Below, piece by piece: positions 31,693-40,281 of a stretch of DNA of 64,000 nucleotides. Each line of letters starts with the position of its first letter. Position 1 is the stretch's first letter. The DNA lies in contig CAZEBB010000003.1 in the NCBI GenBank assembly GCA_964510345.1, positions 1 to 64,000 on the forward strand. Direction: 5' to 3'. Below the pieces are notes generated by a model. It made no database searches, was not told where the DNA came from, and saw only the letters and a program-made list of their open reading frames with translations. The stretch comes from JAAYQA01 sp964510345 (GTDB taxonomy: Bacteria > Bacillota > Clostridia > Tissierellales > Peptoniphilaceae). The translations under genes were made by a program, and so were the position numbers.

Positions 31693-32855
31693 CTGACGCC
31701 TGTCGCATGATTGACTGCGACGGCGAGAAATACGGACAACTAGTCATCGAAGACGGCGTGATCGTAGAAGTACGCGAATTACCGGAGCCGGACGACAAAG
31801 GCAGCAAGGTACTCATGCCCGCCTTCGTGGACCTGCACGTACACTTTCGCGATCCGGGCTTCACGCACAAAGAAGACCTGGAGAGCGGCATGCGCGCAGC
31901 CCTTGCGGGCGGCTATACGGATGTGCAGCTGATGGCGAACACCAAGCCGATCACATCGACGCAAGCGCAGGCGGAGGACGTACGCCGCCGCGCCGATGCG
32001 CTGGACTTGATCACGGTACACCCTTGTGCGAGCATCACCCATGGTTTTGACGGCGTGGACTTGTCGCACCTGGATGAGATCAAAGACCCCGTCCGCATGA
32101 TCTCAGACGACGGGATCGGCGTGGACAGCGCCTTTGTGCAGTGGGAGGCGATGCGCGTTGCGAAAGAAAAAGGCCTAACGCTGACGCTGCACGAGGAGGA
32201 CGCGAGTTTCTCCAAAACCGATATGCGGCTGGCGGAAAATGTGATGACGCTCAGAGACCTGTACCTCGCGAAAGAAACGGGCGCTGCCGTACACTTTGCC
32301 CACGTGAGTACGAAAGAGGCGATCGACTGGATCCGAAGTGCAAAACAAGAGAATCATCACATCACCTGTGAGGTAACGCCTCACCACCTCGTCATGTGGG
32401 ACAACGACTATCGCGTGAACCCGCCGATTCGAAAAGAAGAGGACGTACTCGCCTTGCGCAAGGCGATCAACGATGGAACCGTCGACTGTATTGCGACTGA
32501 TCACGCGCCGCATACGGCTGAGGATAAAGCCAACGGTGCACCGGGCATGACCGGGCTGGAAATCGCATTTTCACTGTGTTACACTCATCTCATAAAGAAT
32601 GCGGTGATTTCTTTGCAAACATTGTCCCGCTTATTGAGCGGGCGACCGGCGGAGCTCTTAGGGCTTACGCAAGGGCGCTTGGCGGTAGGACAGGACGCGG
32701 ATCTCGTGGTGGTGGACCTCGAAGAAACGTGGCGGATCGACCCGGAGGCGTTTTACTCCAAAGGGAAGAACACGCCGTTTGCCGGAGAGACCGTACAGGG
32801 TAAAGTCGTTCAAACGATGCAAAAGGGCGTCTGGAAATACCCATTTCCCGCGTAG
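31677..32855 (+). CDS. pyrC: Dihydroorotase
   Basis: The 392-residue zinc amidohydrolase closes carbamoyl-aspartate to dihydroorotate. The metal site starts at DLHVHFRDPG (~residue 46), with GGYTDVQLMANT, HVSTKEA (~213) and the catalytic Asp in ATDHAPH (~283). ATG 31677 overlaps pyrI by 16 bp and has no clear ribosome-binding site, pointing to translational coupling; a start at 31650 would add nine residues read inside the PyrI zinc domain. It is of the long, type-I dihydroorotase class. Confidence 0.9.
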   Translation: MGTLLTDACRMIDCDGEKYGQLVIEDGVIVEVRELPEPDDKGSKVLMPAFVDLHVHFRDPGFTHKEDLESGMRAALAGGYTDVQLMANTKPITSTQAQAEDVRRRADALDLITVHPCASITHGFDGVDLSHLDEIKDPVRMISDDGIGVDSAFVQWEAMRVAKEKGLTLTLHEEDASFSKTDMRLAENVMTLRDLYLAKETGAAVHFAHVSTKEAIDWIRSAKQENHHITCEVTPHHLVMWDNDYRVNPPIRKEEDVLALRKAINDGTVDCIATDHAPHTAEDKANGAPGMTGLEIAFSLCYTHLIKNAVISLQTLSRLLSGRPAELLGLTQGRLAVGQDADLVVVDLEETWRIDPEAFYSKGKNTPFAGETVQGKVVQTMQKGVWKYPFPA

Positions 32856-32877
32856 TGACCGATAAGGAGGAACGGTA

Positions 32878-33738
32878 ATGAAAATCGATCAACTGGTTCA
32901 GAAGGTACAAGAGAGAGGGCCGATTTGCGTCGGTCTGGACACAAAACTCGACTATATCCCCGAGTTTATGCGCGCGCAGACATCGGATATTTCGGAACAA
33001 CTGTTTCAATTCAACAAGCTGATCATCGATGCGACGGCGGATGTGACGGCGATCTTTAAAGTGCAGATCGCGTACTACGAAGCGTATGGCATCGCGGGGA
33101 TGCAGGCGTATCGAAGAACGATTGCGTACATCAAAGAAAAGGGACAGCTGACCATGGGCGATGTCAAGCGGTCAGATATCGCGTCGACCGCGGAAATGTA
33201 TGCGAAAGCGCACTTTACCGGAGATTTCGCCGTAGATTTCATTACCTTAAACCCCTATATGGGTTTTGATACACTGGATCCGTATTTGCCCTATATCGAA
33301 TCAGGTGAACACGGCATCTTTGTGCTCGTGCGCACATCCAACCCGGGTGCGCACGATCTCGAAACGCAAAAAATGGAAGACGGACGATTTTTCTATCAAC
33401 ATGTGGGCGACGGCCTGCAAAAAATCGCCGAGCGCTATATCGGAGAGAGCGGATACAGCAGCATCGGCGTCGTCTTCGGCGGCACGCAGTCGGACGATAT
33501 CCAAGAGATCCGCAGCCGTTACCACAATCTGTTCTTCCTGATCCCGGGCTACGGGGCACAGGGCGGACTGGCGTCCGATATTCGCCAATACTTAAAGGAC
33601 GGAAACGGTGGCGTCGTCAACTCATCACGCGGCATCATCACCGCCTTCCGCGATGTGGAAGACTCAGAGGCGGCCGTGAAGCGCTGTGCCTACGAGGCGG
33701 TCCTTCGCATGCGAGAGGAGCTGGGCTTTGTCGGCTAA
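32878..33738 (+). CDS. pyrF: Orotidine 5'-phosphate decarboxylase (type 2)
   Basis: The 286-residue enzyme converts OMP to UMP. CVGLDTKLDYIP (~residue 18) and the catalytic MGDVKRSDIASTAEMYA (~92) belong to the long type-2 PyrF of Mycobacterium and many Clostridia; phosphate-site elements GIVFGG-like VVFGGTQS and PGYGAQGG follow. AAGGAGGAA precedes the ATG. Its last 11 bp overlap pyrK. Confidence 0.92.
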   Translation: MKIDQLVQKVQERGPICVGLDTKLDYIPEFMRAQTSDISEQLFQFNKLIIDATADVTAIFKVQIAYYEAYGIAGMQAYRRTIAYIKEKGQLTMGDVKRSDIASTAEMYAKAHFTGDFAVDFITLNPYMGFDTLDPYLPYIESGEHGIFVLVRTSNPGAHDLETQKMEDGRFFYQHVGDGLQKIAERYIGESGYSSIGVVFGGTQSDDIQEIRSRYHNLFFLIPGYGAQGGLASDIRQYLKDGNGGVVNSSRGIITAFRDVEDSEAAVKRCAYEAVLRMREELGFVG

Positions 33739-34444
33739 AGAGACGATCGCAAAGGTCATATCCAACGAAAAACTTGCGGAAAATGTCGTAAAAATTACGG
33801 TGGACTTGGCGGACCAACCGCCTGCCGGTACATTTTATATGCTGCGCGCATGGGAGAGAGAGCCCCTGCTCTCACGCCCCATCAGCGTGGGCAGCAGTAC
33901 GGAAGATTCCGTGACCTTTTACGTGCTCGTAAAGGGCATGGGGACGCGCATTTTTGAAGAGTTACGTGACGGTGACTCGCTGTTGTGTGCCGGACCTTTG
34001 GGGAACGGATTTACCAAAGAAAGTGGAAAAGTTGCGCTGATCGGCGGCGGCATCGGAACTGCACCGCTGATCGGCTTATCCCATGAATTGGAGGAAGCCC
34101 CGGATGTATTCGTGGGCTTTTTAGACACGCCCTACGCGTTGGAAGACTTTCGCCATGCGGATTTGCAGATTGCAACCGATAGCGGAAACGTAGGCCATAA
34201 GGGATTTGTCACCGAGCTGTTGGACCCGACGCAGTACGACGCTGTGTACGCGTGCGGGCCGACGCCGATGCTCGCAGCGGTCGCCAAATTGTGCGAAGGC
34301 AAGACGAAACTGTATCTTAGCTTAGAAGCGCATATGGCTTGTGGCGTGGGCGCGTGCTTAGGGTGTGCCGTGCGAAGCGGCGATACTTATCTACGCGTCT
34401 GCAAGGACGGGCCGGTCTTCCTGTCGACGGAGGTGCAACTATGA
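33728..34444 (+). CDS. pyrK: Dihydroorotate dehydrogenase electron-transfer subunit
   Basis: The 238-residue flavoprotein passes electrons from PyrD to NAD+. It has an FAD-binding barrel (LLSRPISVGS), an NAD domain (LIGGGIGTAPL), and a C-terminal [2Fe-2S] site CGVGACLGCAV plus CKDGPVF. No ATG gives this N terminus; TTG 33728 with AGAGGAG 8 nt upstream is the likely start, overlapping pyrF. The stop overlaps the pyrD ATG (ATGA). Confidence 0.9.
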   Translation: MSAKETIAKVISNEKLAENVVKITVDLADQPPAGTFYMLRAWEREPLLSRPISVGSSTEDSVTFYVLVKGMGTRIFEELRDGDSLLCAGPLGNGFTKESGKVALIGGGIGTAPLIGLSHELEEAPDVFVGFLDTPYALEDFRHADLQIATDSGNVGHKGFVTELLDPTQYDAVYACGPTPMLAAVAKLCEGKTKLYLSLEAHMACGVGACLGCAVRSGDTYLRVCKDGPVFLSTEVQL

Positions 34445-35337
34445 TGAAAGTCAAACTCTGTGGACACGAAATGAAAAACCCGGTGATCGCAGCCTCCGGA
34501 ACCTACGGATTCGGTCGCGAGTACGAGGATTTTTACGATCCTTCGATACTGGGCGGCATCTCCTCCAAGGGGCTGACACTCCATGCACAAGCGGGCAATC
34601 CGGGGCAGCGCATCCACGAAACGCCGTCCGGGCTGATGAACTCGATCGGTTTGCAGAACCCCGGTGTACAGGCGTTTATCGACGAAGAGCTTCCGCAGAT
34701 GCTTTCGATCGACACGCTGACGCTCGTGAATCTCGGTGGGCATTCGATCTTAGACTACTGTGAAGGCGCACGGCTTCTCGAAAAAACCGAAGCCAAAGTG
34801 ATCGAGCTCAATATCTCCTGCCCCAATGTCTCCCAAGGCGGCATGGCCTTCGGCATCCAATGCCACAGTGCGGAAGCCGTCGTGCGCGCCGTGCGGGAGG
34901 TGACGACCAAGACTCTGATCGTCAAGCTATCCCCCAATGCGGAGAACATCGTCGACATGGCGAAAGCCTGTGAGGCGGCAGGCGCCGACGGGGTGAGCCT
35001 CGTCAACACCTTTCAGGCGATGGCAGTGGACGTGTATCAGCGAAAGCCCGTCTTTGCGAGGGTGACCGCAGGGCTCTCCGGACCCGCAATCTTCCCGATC
35101 GCGCTTCGCATGGTGTACGATGTCTGTAAAGCTGTCTCTATCCCCGTGGTGGGACTGGGCGGGATCGCATCGCATGAGGATGCGCTCGCGTTTCTGATGG
35201 CCGGTGCAAGTTGTGTGCAGGTGGGAACCGCCGCCTTTATGCACCCGGGCAAGCTACCGGAGATCATTCAGGGTATCGAACAGTTTATGCAAAAAGAAAA
35301 CATGGCCGATCTCTCGGAGATCATCGGCATCCTATAG
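34441..35337 (+). CDS. pyrD: Dihydroorotate dehydrogenase, class 1B catalytic subunit
   Basis: The 298-residue FMN barrel enzyme oxidises dihydroorotate to orotate. NPVIAASGTYGFGREY, the catalytic Cys in LNISCPNVSQGG (~residue 128), and the FMN phosphate site GLGGIASHEDALAFLMAGASCVQVGTA (listed here as GLGGIASHEDAL and GASCVQVGTA) identify it. Presence of PyrK makes it the NAD-dependent 1B form. ATG 34441 is preferred to an in-frame 34339 start that lies inside pyrK. Confidence 0.93.
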   Translation: MMKVKLCGHEMKNPVIAASGTYGFGREYEDFYDPSILGGISSKGLTLHAQAGNPGQRIHETPSGLMNSIGLQNPGVQAFIDEELPQMLSIDTLTLVNLGGHSILDYCEGARLLEKTEAKVIELNISCPNVSQGGMAFGIQCHSAEAVVRAVREVTTKTLIVKLSPNAENIVDMAKACEAAGADGVSLVNTFQAMAVDVYQRKPVFARVTAGLSGPAIFPIALRMVYDVCKAVSIPVVGLGGIASHEDALAFLMAGASCVQVGTAAFMHPGKLPEIIQGIEQFMQKENMADLSEIIGIL

Positions 35338-35346
35338 GAGGATCAT

Positions 35347-35910
35347 GTGGAAAAAATATTGAAAGACGCACACAGCCTTTTGGAAGGACACTTTCTGCTG
35401 TCCTCCGGCAAGCACTCCGACAAATACGTGCAGTGCGCACGACTCACCGAGTATCCCGAAGTGGGCGAAGCGGTGGCCAAGAAGATCGCGGAAAAACTGG
35501 ACGGCGTCGAATACGACACCATCGTCGGCCCTGCGATGGGCGGCATTTTGATCGCCTACGAACTCGCGCGCGTCACCAAGAAGCGCATGCTATTTTCTGA
35601 GCGCGCCGAAGGGGAGATGTGCCTGCGCCGCGGGTTTGCGCTGGAGCCCGGTGAGCGCGTCCTGATCTGTGAGGATGTCGTGACGACCGGTATCTCGTCG
35701 ATGGAAGTCGCGAAAGCGCTCGAGGCGCTGGGTGCCAAAGTCGTCGGCATCGCCGCGATCATCGACCGAACCGTCAACGAACTGCCGCTGCCCCTGTATG
35801 CCGCATATCGCGCGGAGGTACAGGTGTACGACCCCGACGACTGCCCGCTATGCAAAGAGGGCATGCCGCTCGTGAAGCCGGGAAGCCGGGGGATTCAAGG
35901 CGTTAAGTAG
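35347..35910 (+). CDS. pyrE: Orotate phosphoribosyltransferase
   Basis: The 187-residue enzyme joins orotate and PRPP to OMP. It has LLSSGKHSDKYVQC near residue 18 and the PRPP motif VLICEDVVTTGIS (~residue 110). The start is GTG 35347 behind AGGAGGATC; the nearby ATG at 35345 is in another frame and stops at once. It is the last gene of the operon, followed by a terminator and repeat copy 2. Confidence 0.92.
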   Translation: MEKILKDAHSLLEGHFLLSSGKHSDKYVQCARLTEYPEVGEAVAKKIAEKLDGVEYDTIVGPAMGGILIAYELARVTKKRMLFSERAEGEMCLRRGFALEPGERVLICEDVVTTGISSMEVAKALEALGAKVVGIAAIIDRTVNELPLPLYAAYRAEVQVYDPDDCPLCKEGMPLVKPGSRGIQGVK

Positions 35911-35916
35911 AGAAAG

Positions 35917-35939
35917 GGAGGCCACGCGCCTCCTTTTTT
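35917..35939 (+). terminator. Terminator of the pyr operon
   Basis: GGAGGC (35917-35922) pairs with GCCTCC (35928-35933), followed by six T's. Confidence 0.85.
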
Positions 35940-35956
35940 GATGGATGGGGGCCGTT

Positions 35957-36042
35957 TCGTCGCGCCCGGAAAACTCTTTTCGGCACGCTCACGGCCGCTC
36001 GGCCAAGATATGGCCTCAAAGAGTATTCCGGACACTCCTCAC
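35957..36042 (+). repeat. 86-nt structured intergenic repeat, copy 2
   Basis: This copy starts 46 nt after the pyrE stop. CCGGAAAACTCTTT pairs with AAAGAGTATTCCGG with one mismatch, enclosing the 38-nt core that is identical in all three copies. It lies beyond the pyr terminator, so it may be transcribed only by read-through or on its own. Confidence 0.85.
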
Positions 36043-36126
36043 TTTTTGAAGTCCTTCGAGCATGTCATCAGTTCCATGGAAGTCCTCCTATCTTCATTTT
36101 GATGGAGTTTCGTAACTTTTTGTTTG

Positions 36127-36155
36127 TTGTGTTTTGAACGAATCTTACCTATAAT
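36127..36155 (+). promoter_or_regulatory. Promoter of the xpaC-telA operon
   Basis: TTGTGT (36127-36132), a 17-nt spacer and TATAAT (36150-36155) lie 42 nt before the xpaC start. Confidence 0.7.
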
Positions 36156-36197
36156 TAAACTGTAGAATTGTTTCTGGCACCAATTGAAGGGAGCGCA

Positions 36198-37421
36198 ATG
36201 GGCAAAAAAGATAACGAGATTTGGGAACAAATCGGTAAAGATATCAGCGATGGCGTAAAGGATGTCATGAAGGCCATCGAAAAAATCGATATGAAAGAGT
36301 ATCAAAAAAAGATGGAGAGCTGGCCGAAAAAGGAGCGTTCGAAGAGCGATGGCTCGAACGAATGGGTGGAGTATGAGTCCACGAATCGTTCGAGGACTCC
36401 CGCTCTGCGGGTGGACAAGCAGGGCAACCCGATCGCACCGTTTCGCGGCAAATCGATCTTCTACCAGATCGTGGGCTACTTTACGGGGATTCCGCTGGTG
36501 TTGACGTCGATAATTCAGACCGGTTCGCTGATAAAGGCATTTTTTTCTGCAAGCGGGACGGGATTTGTCTTCAGCCAACTCCTGTTGTTGCTGTTGCTCA
36601 TCTATCCGTCGACCTATATAGCACTGCGCATTGGTTGGAAGGGGTTCCGCTTGGCGAGGGCGAGAGAGCGCCTCGGCTCGTACTGGGTGGCGCTGAAAGA
36701 GAAGGGCTTCGCCGCGATCAACCAACTGGCACAAACGGTTGAGAGGCCGATGGGCAAAGTGCGGGAAGAGATCAAGTTTATGGTCAAAGAGGGATTCTTC
36801 GACTATGGAAAGTACGATAAGACGACGGACACCTTGATCATCAACGAACCGAATTACCTCGCGCATCAGAAGGCAAGTGAACTCGAATACCAAAAGCAAA
36901 AAGAGTTGGTCACGCCGGTCGTAAAAGAAGAGGTCATCGAAACGGTGGAAGCCGAGCCGGTCGATATGCTGGAAGAAGGCCGAGGCTATATCGAGCAATT
37001 GCGCTTTGCCAGAGAAGGCATTCGGTCGGAAGAGATGCAAAATGATCTCATCCATTTGGAGAATATCACAGAAAATATCTTTGAATTCGTGACAAAAAAC
37101 CCGGACAAATTATCCAAGATTCGCCGCTTCATGCAGTACTATCTGCCGACGACGGTGAAATTTGCAAAAGCCTATGATGTGATGGAAGATCAGGCGGTTC
37201 AGGGTACAAATATCGTGGCGACGAAAACGAGAATCGAAGATTCGATGAAATTGATCACGCAGGCGTTTGAGCGATTGTTGGACGAGCTGTTCCAAAAGGA
37301 AGCGCTCGACATCGAAAGCGACCTGATCGCCATGGAGACGATGATGGCAAGAGACGGCTTAGGCGGGAAGGACTTCATCCGCGGCAGACAAGAGGAAGAA
37401 AGGACAAATGATGGACAATAA
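36198..37421 (+). CDS. XpaC-like 5-bromo-4-chloroindolyl phosphate hydrolysis family protein
   Basis: The 407-residue protein has a charged N-terminal region, two membrane helices (about residues 95-150, including the run FSQLLLLLLLIYPSTY), then a winged-helix-like and long helical cytosolic part (AAINQLAQTVERPMGKVREEIKFMVKEGFFD). This matches the XpaC family, which is normally encoded beside telA, as here (14-bp overlap). ATG 36198 with GAAGGGA upstream is chosen over 36168. The family name comes from an old phosphatase screen and may not be its role; the pairing with TelA suggests an envelope stress or toxic-anion function. Confidence 0.75.
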   Translation: MGKKDNEIWEQIGKDISDGVKDVMKAIEKIDMKEYQKKMESWPKKERSKSDGSNEWVEYESTNRSRTPALRVDKQGNPIAPFRGKSIFYQIVGYFTGIPLVLTSIIQTGSLIKAFFSASGTGFVFSQLLLLLLLIYPSTYIALRIGWKGFRLARARERLGSYWVALKEKGFAAINQLAQTVERPMGKVREEIKFMVKEGFFDYGKYDKTTDTLIINEPNYLAHQKASELEYQKQKELVTPVVKEEVIETVEAEPVDMLEEGRGYIEQLRFAREGIRSEEMQNDLIHLENITENIFEFVTKNPDKLSKIRRFMQYYLPTTVKFAKAYDVMEDQAVQGTNIVATKTRIEDSMKLITQAFERLLDELFQKEALDIESDLIAMETMMARDGLGGKDFIRGRQEEERTNDGQ

Positions 37422-38547
37422 CAAAGAGATCAAACCCGAACTAACGCTGGAACCTGAACTGGAACTTGACTTGGTAACCCCAACCTTGGAGACGAACGAT
37501 GTAGCCGTGCCAAAAAAAGAATACGAACTCACACCGGAAGAGCAAGCGATGGTGGACGATTTCGCGAAAAAGATCGACATCAAAAACAGTGGAATGATCC
37601 TCAAGTACGGCGCGGGTACGCAAAAGAAAATCGCTGACTTCTCGCAAAGTGCGCTTGAAAATGTAAAGACAAAAGATATGGGCGAAGTGGGCGACATGCT
37701 TTCTGGTATCGTGACAGAGCTCAAGAATTTCGATAAAGACGAAGATGAAGGCGGGCTGTTCGGCTTCTTCAAGAAACAGGGCAATAAGCTGCAAAGTTTG
37801 CAGATCAAATACGACAGCGCCGAAGCTAATGTCAATAAGATTGCGGAAGTGTTGGAAGGACATCAAGTCCAACTGATCAAAGACACTGCAATGCTGGACA
37901 AGATGTACGAAATGAACACGATTTACTTCAAAGAGTTGAACATGTACGTACTGGCCGGCAAGCAAAAACTTGCCGAAGTGCGAGAGAAAGAGATCCCGGC
38001 GCTCTTAGAGAAAGCCAATGCGTCCGGTCTTCCCGAAGACGCGCAAGCCGTCAAAGATCTCGACAATCTGTGCATCCGTTTCGAGAAAAAGCTGCACGAC
38101 CTCGAGCTGACTCGCATGGTGTCACTGCAGATGGCGCCGCAGATTCGCCTCGTGCAAAACAACGACACGATCATGGCCGAGAAAATTCAGTCCACATTGG
38201 TGAATACGATCCCGCTTTGGAAGAGCCAAATGCTGTTGGCATTGGGTGTGAGCCACTCGATGGCGGCGTCCAAGGCGCAACGCGAAGTCACCGACATGAC
38301 CAATACGCTGCTCAAGAAAAACGCTGAAACGATCAAAATGTCCACGATCGAAACGGCGAAAGAAACCGAGCGCGGTATCGTCGACCTGCAAACCCTGCAA
38401 GAGACCAACCAGTCGCTGATCACGACACTCGATGAAGTGATGACGATCCAAAAAGAAGGCCGCGAGAAGCGCTTAGTGGCCGAACAAGAGCTGATTCGCA
38501 TGGAAGGCGAGCTGAAATCCAAATTGCTGGATGTCAGCAATCGGTAA
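37408..38547 (+). CDS. TelA-family toxic anion resistance protein
   Basis: The 379-residue, mostly coiled-coil protein belongs to the TelA/KlaA family linked to tellurite and other toxic-anion or antimicrobial resistance. Diagnostic parts are GLFGFFKKQGNKLQSLQIKYDSAEANV, cut here for length to FGFFKKQGNKLQSL, then LLEKANASGLPEDAQAV, MAPQIRLVQ (~residue 245) and IPLWKSQMLLALG (~270). It overlaps xpaC by 14 bp. A Glu/Leu-rich acidic N terminus (PELTLEPELELDL) is a low-complexity feature. No tellurite gene cluster (terABCD) is adjacent. Confidence 0.88.
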   Translation: MMDNNKEIKPELTLEPELELDLVTPTLETNDVAVPKKEYELTPEEQAMVDDFAKKIDIKNSGMILKYGAGTQKKIADFSQSALENVKTKDMGEVGDMLSGIVTELKNFDKDEDEGGLFGFFKKQGNKLQSLQIKYDSAEANVNKIAEVLEGHQVQLIKDTAMLDKMYEMNTIYFKELNMYVLAGKQKLAEVREKEIPALLEKANASGLPEDAQAVKDLDNLCIRFEKKLHDLELTRMVSLQMAPQIRLVQNNDTIMAEKIQSTLVNTIPLWKSQMLLALGVSHSMAASKAQREVTDMTNTLLKKNAETIKMSTIETAKETERGIVDLQTLQETNQSLITTLDEVMTIQKEGREKRLVAEQELIRMEGELKSKLLDVSNR

Positions 38548-38582
38548 GTAAGTTAGACCAACACTCAATACGATTTCGTTAG

Positions 38583-38703
38583 AGTTGCTGCGTCAGGGGA
38601 GTCCAACGTGCTTCAGCTTCGACTTCGTCCCATGAATTGATTTAGGAATAGGAAGGGACTCGTCTCAGAGGCGCACTTTTGGACATCCCCTTTCCGCGCA
38701 ACT
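38583..38703 (+). repeat. 121-nt nested inverted-repeat element between telA and apt
   Basis: Nested arms pair in order: AGTTGC/GCAACT, GCG/CGC, AGGGGA/TCCCCT, TCCAA/TTGGA and GTGC/GCAC, with an inner GTCCC/GGGAC. The left arm has a 17-nt exact match at 6511-6527, and a variant right arm occurs at 58334-58353, so the ends recur in the genome. It has no coding frame and could be a MITE-like element or a structured leader RNA. Confidence 0.7.
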
Positions 38704-38752
38704 GACAACAGTGCAGCTCATAAATCGCATCAACTAATTCTAATCTTTACCG

Positions 38753-38776
38753 GGAGCGTTGTGCGCGCTCCTTTTT
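38753..38776 (+). terminator. Terminator just upstream of apt
   Basis: GGAGCG (38753-38758) pairs with CGCTCC (38766-38771), followed by five T's. Only 22 nt separate the T tract from the apt ATG, leaving no room for a promoter. Either apt relies on read-through or this is a regulated attenuator. Confidence 0.7.
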
Positions 38777-38798
38777 CACGGATCCTCAGGAGGATACA

Positions 38799-39317
38799 AT
38801 GGATTTAAAATCAAAGATTCGCGTCATCGAAGATTTCCCGTCGCCGGGAATCAGCTTCAAAGACATCACCACATTGCTTTCTGACAGTGAAGCGTATTTG
38901 TATGTGGTCCAGGCGTTTATCGACTATCTGAAAGACAAAGAGATCGACATGATCATGGGACCGGAGGCGAGAGGCTTTCTCTTCGGAGCCGCAGTCGCCT
39001 ATGGGATCGGCGTAGGTTTTGTGCCGGTCAGAAAGCCCGGGAAGCTCCCCGGAGAGACCACCCGCTATGACTATTCGCTGGAATACGGAACCGATGCGCT
39101 CGAAATCCACAAAGATGCGCTCAAACCCGGCATGCGCGTCGCCATTGTCGACGACCTACTGGCCACCGGCGGAACGATGCGTGCCTCCGCGAAACTCGCC
39201 GAAATGCAAGGTGCCGAAGTCGTCACCTTGGGCTTTTTGATCGAGCTCATCGACCTGAAAGGCCGCGACAAACTCGAAGGATACGATGTGTTGTCGCTGG
39301 TGCAATACGATCATTAA
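38799..39317 (+). CDS. apt: Adenine phosphoribosyltransferase
   Basis: The 172-residue enzyme salvages adenine to AMP with PRPP. SPGISFKDITTLL (~residue 14), MGPEARGFLFGAAVAY (~51), LPGETTRYDYSLEYG and the PRPP motif VAIVDDLLATGGTM (~115) are complete. AGGAGGATACA precedes the ATG. Apt stands alone between the telA operon and a convergent metallo-hydrolase gene. Confidence 0.94.
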   Translation: MDLKSKIRVIEDFPSPGISFKDITTLLSDSEAYLYVVQAFIDYLKDKEIDMIMGPEARGFLFGAAVAYGIGVGFVPVRKPGKLPGETTRYDYSLEYGTDALEIHKDALKPGMRVAIVDDLLATGGTMRASAKLAEMQGAEVVTLGFLIELIDLKGRDKLEGYDVLSLVQYDH

Positions 39318-39362
39318 CATAAAAAAGTTCCCCCTTCGGGGGCGAGCCTGAAGAGGTTCTAA

Positions 39363-39448
39363 TCGTCGCGTCCGGAAAACTCTTCTCGGCACGCTCACGG
39401 CCGCTCGGCCAAGATATGGCCTCAAAGAGTATTCCGGACGCTCCTCAT
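39363..39448 (+). repeat. 86-nt structured intergenic repeat, copy 3
   Basis: This copy begins 45 nt after the apt stop and carries the same 38-nt core as copies 1 and 2. TCCGGAAAACTCTT pairs with AAGAGTATTCCGGA with one mismatch. The repeat is framed by GGGGGCGAG (39338-39346) and CTCGCCCCC (39462-39470), which are perfect complements. Confidence 0.88.
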
Positions 39449-39465
39449 TTGGTGTATGTTACTCG

Positions 39466-39489
39466 CCCCCGTTTTTGGGGGCTTTTTTT
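39466..39489 (+). terminator. Terminator downstream of apt
   Basis: CCCCC (39466-39470) pairs with GGGGG (39477-39481) and is followed by a C and seven T's. A second CCCCC-TTC-GGGGG hairpin at 39330-39342 and the long-range GGGGGCGAG/CTCGCCCCC pairing compete with it. Confidence 0.8.
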
Positions 39490-39491
39490 GT

Positions 39492-40163
39492 TTACAGTTC
39501 TTTACACTCGCCCGCCTCGCGGAAGTCGATGATCGGCAGCGTAGGGTAGGACTTGGCGAGCTTGTGGGGCACGGTGTAGTCGATGGAAAAGTGAATCGGC
39601 ACGATGCGTTTGGGCCGGCAGTGCTCGAAGAAAAGGCGGACGCCTTCGTCGTAGTTGGGGCCGAGTCGCGGGTCGGCGGGAACGCAGGCGATGTCGATCG
39701 CGTGCGCTTTGATCTTTTCGAGTTCGGCGAGATAATCGGATTTTTCCATCGCCTGGGTTTCTTGGTCGTCATTCTCCCAGACCCAGGCATTCAAGTCCCC
39801 GGCGAAGTAGAAGGACAGATCGTCTCCTTCGAGGAGCAGGCTGACGCCTCGGTCAGTAGAGCCGAAAGTGGTGAGGGTATAGTCGTCGATCTCGTAGGTT
39901 TCGTCGGGTCGAATCAGCGTGATGGGGCGTTCGCAATCGGCGGGTACTTCGATGTCGTCGGACAGGACAAAGCGCGTGTCGCTGCCTCCCATCTCCAGAA
40001 CGGCGGGATGAAAGTGGTCGCCGTGGCCGTGCGTCGCGATGAAGGTCACCTTTTTCCCTGAGGGGAAGGAAGGCTCGTGTGTGTCATACCAGTCGAAGAC
40101 GAAGAAGCGGTCGTCGGTCTCCAACGTGAGTGTACTGTGTTTTATATGGCAGAGTGTATGCAT
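39492..40163 (-). CDS. Metallo-beta-lactamase-fold hydrolase
   Basis: The 223-residue protein has the zinc motif THGHGDHFHPAVL (~residue 44), further ligands in YFAGDLNAW (Asp, ~118) and VPIHFSID (His, ~192). It resembles UlaG/YcbL-type small MBL hydrolases, which act on phosphodiesters, lactones or thioesters. Its start is divergent from the PurC-like operon, with the promoters lying between 40164 and 40281. Substrate is unknown. Confidence 0.85.
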   Translation of the reverse strand: MHTLCHIKHSTLTLETDDRFFVFDWYDTHEPSFPSGKKVTFIATHGHGDHFHPAVLEMGGSDTRFVLSDDIEVPADCERPITLIRPDETYEIDDYTLTTFGSTDRGVSLLLEGDDLSFYFAGDLNAWVWENDDQETQAMEKSDYLAELEKIKAHAIDIACVPADPRLGPNYDEGVRLFFEHCRPKRIVPIHFSIDYTVPHKLAKSYPTLPIIDFREAGECKEL

Positions 40164-40216
40164 AGAATCGCTCCTTTCCTGTTTTCCTCATATATACCCA
40201 CCATTGACCCTCATCG

Positions 40217-40225
40217 TGGTATAAT
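40217..40225 (+). promoter_or_regulatory. Extended -10 promoter of the purC-like operon
   Basis: TGG-TATAAT at 40217-40225 is a perfect extended -10 with no good -35. A small CTGAGC/GCTCGG hairpin lies near the likely transcript start (around 40236-40252). Confidence 0.6.
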
Positions 40226-40281
40226 ATGCGTGGATACTGAGCCTTACGCTCGGATCTCATGCAAAGAAAGAGGTGCATTTT

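Noticed and set aside
36039..37055. 338-codon reverse-strand open frame opposite the XpaC-like gene
   Set aside because: It lies antisense to a well-supported gene, has no ribosome-binding site and a biased His/Arg/Leu composition typical of shadow frames.
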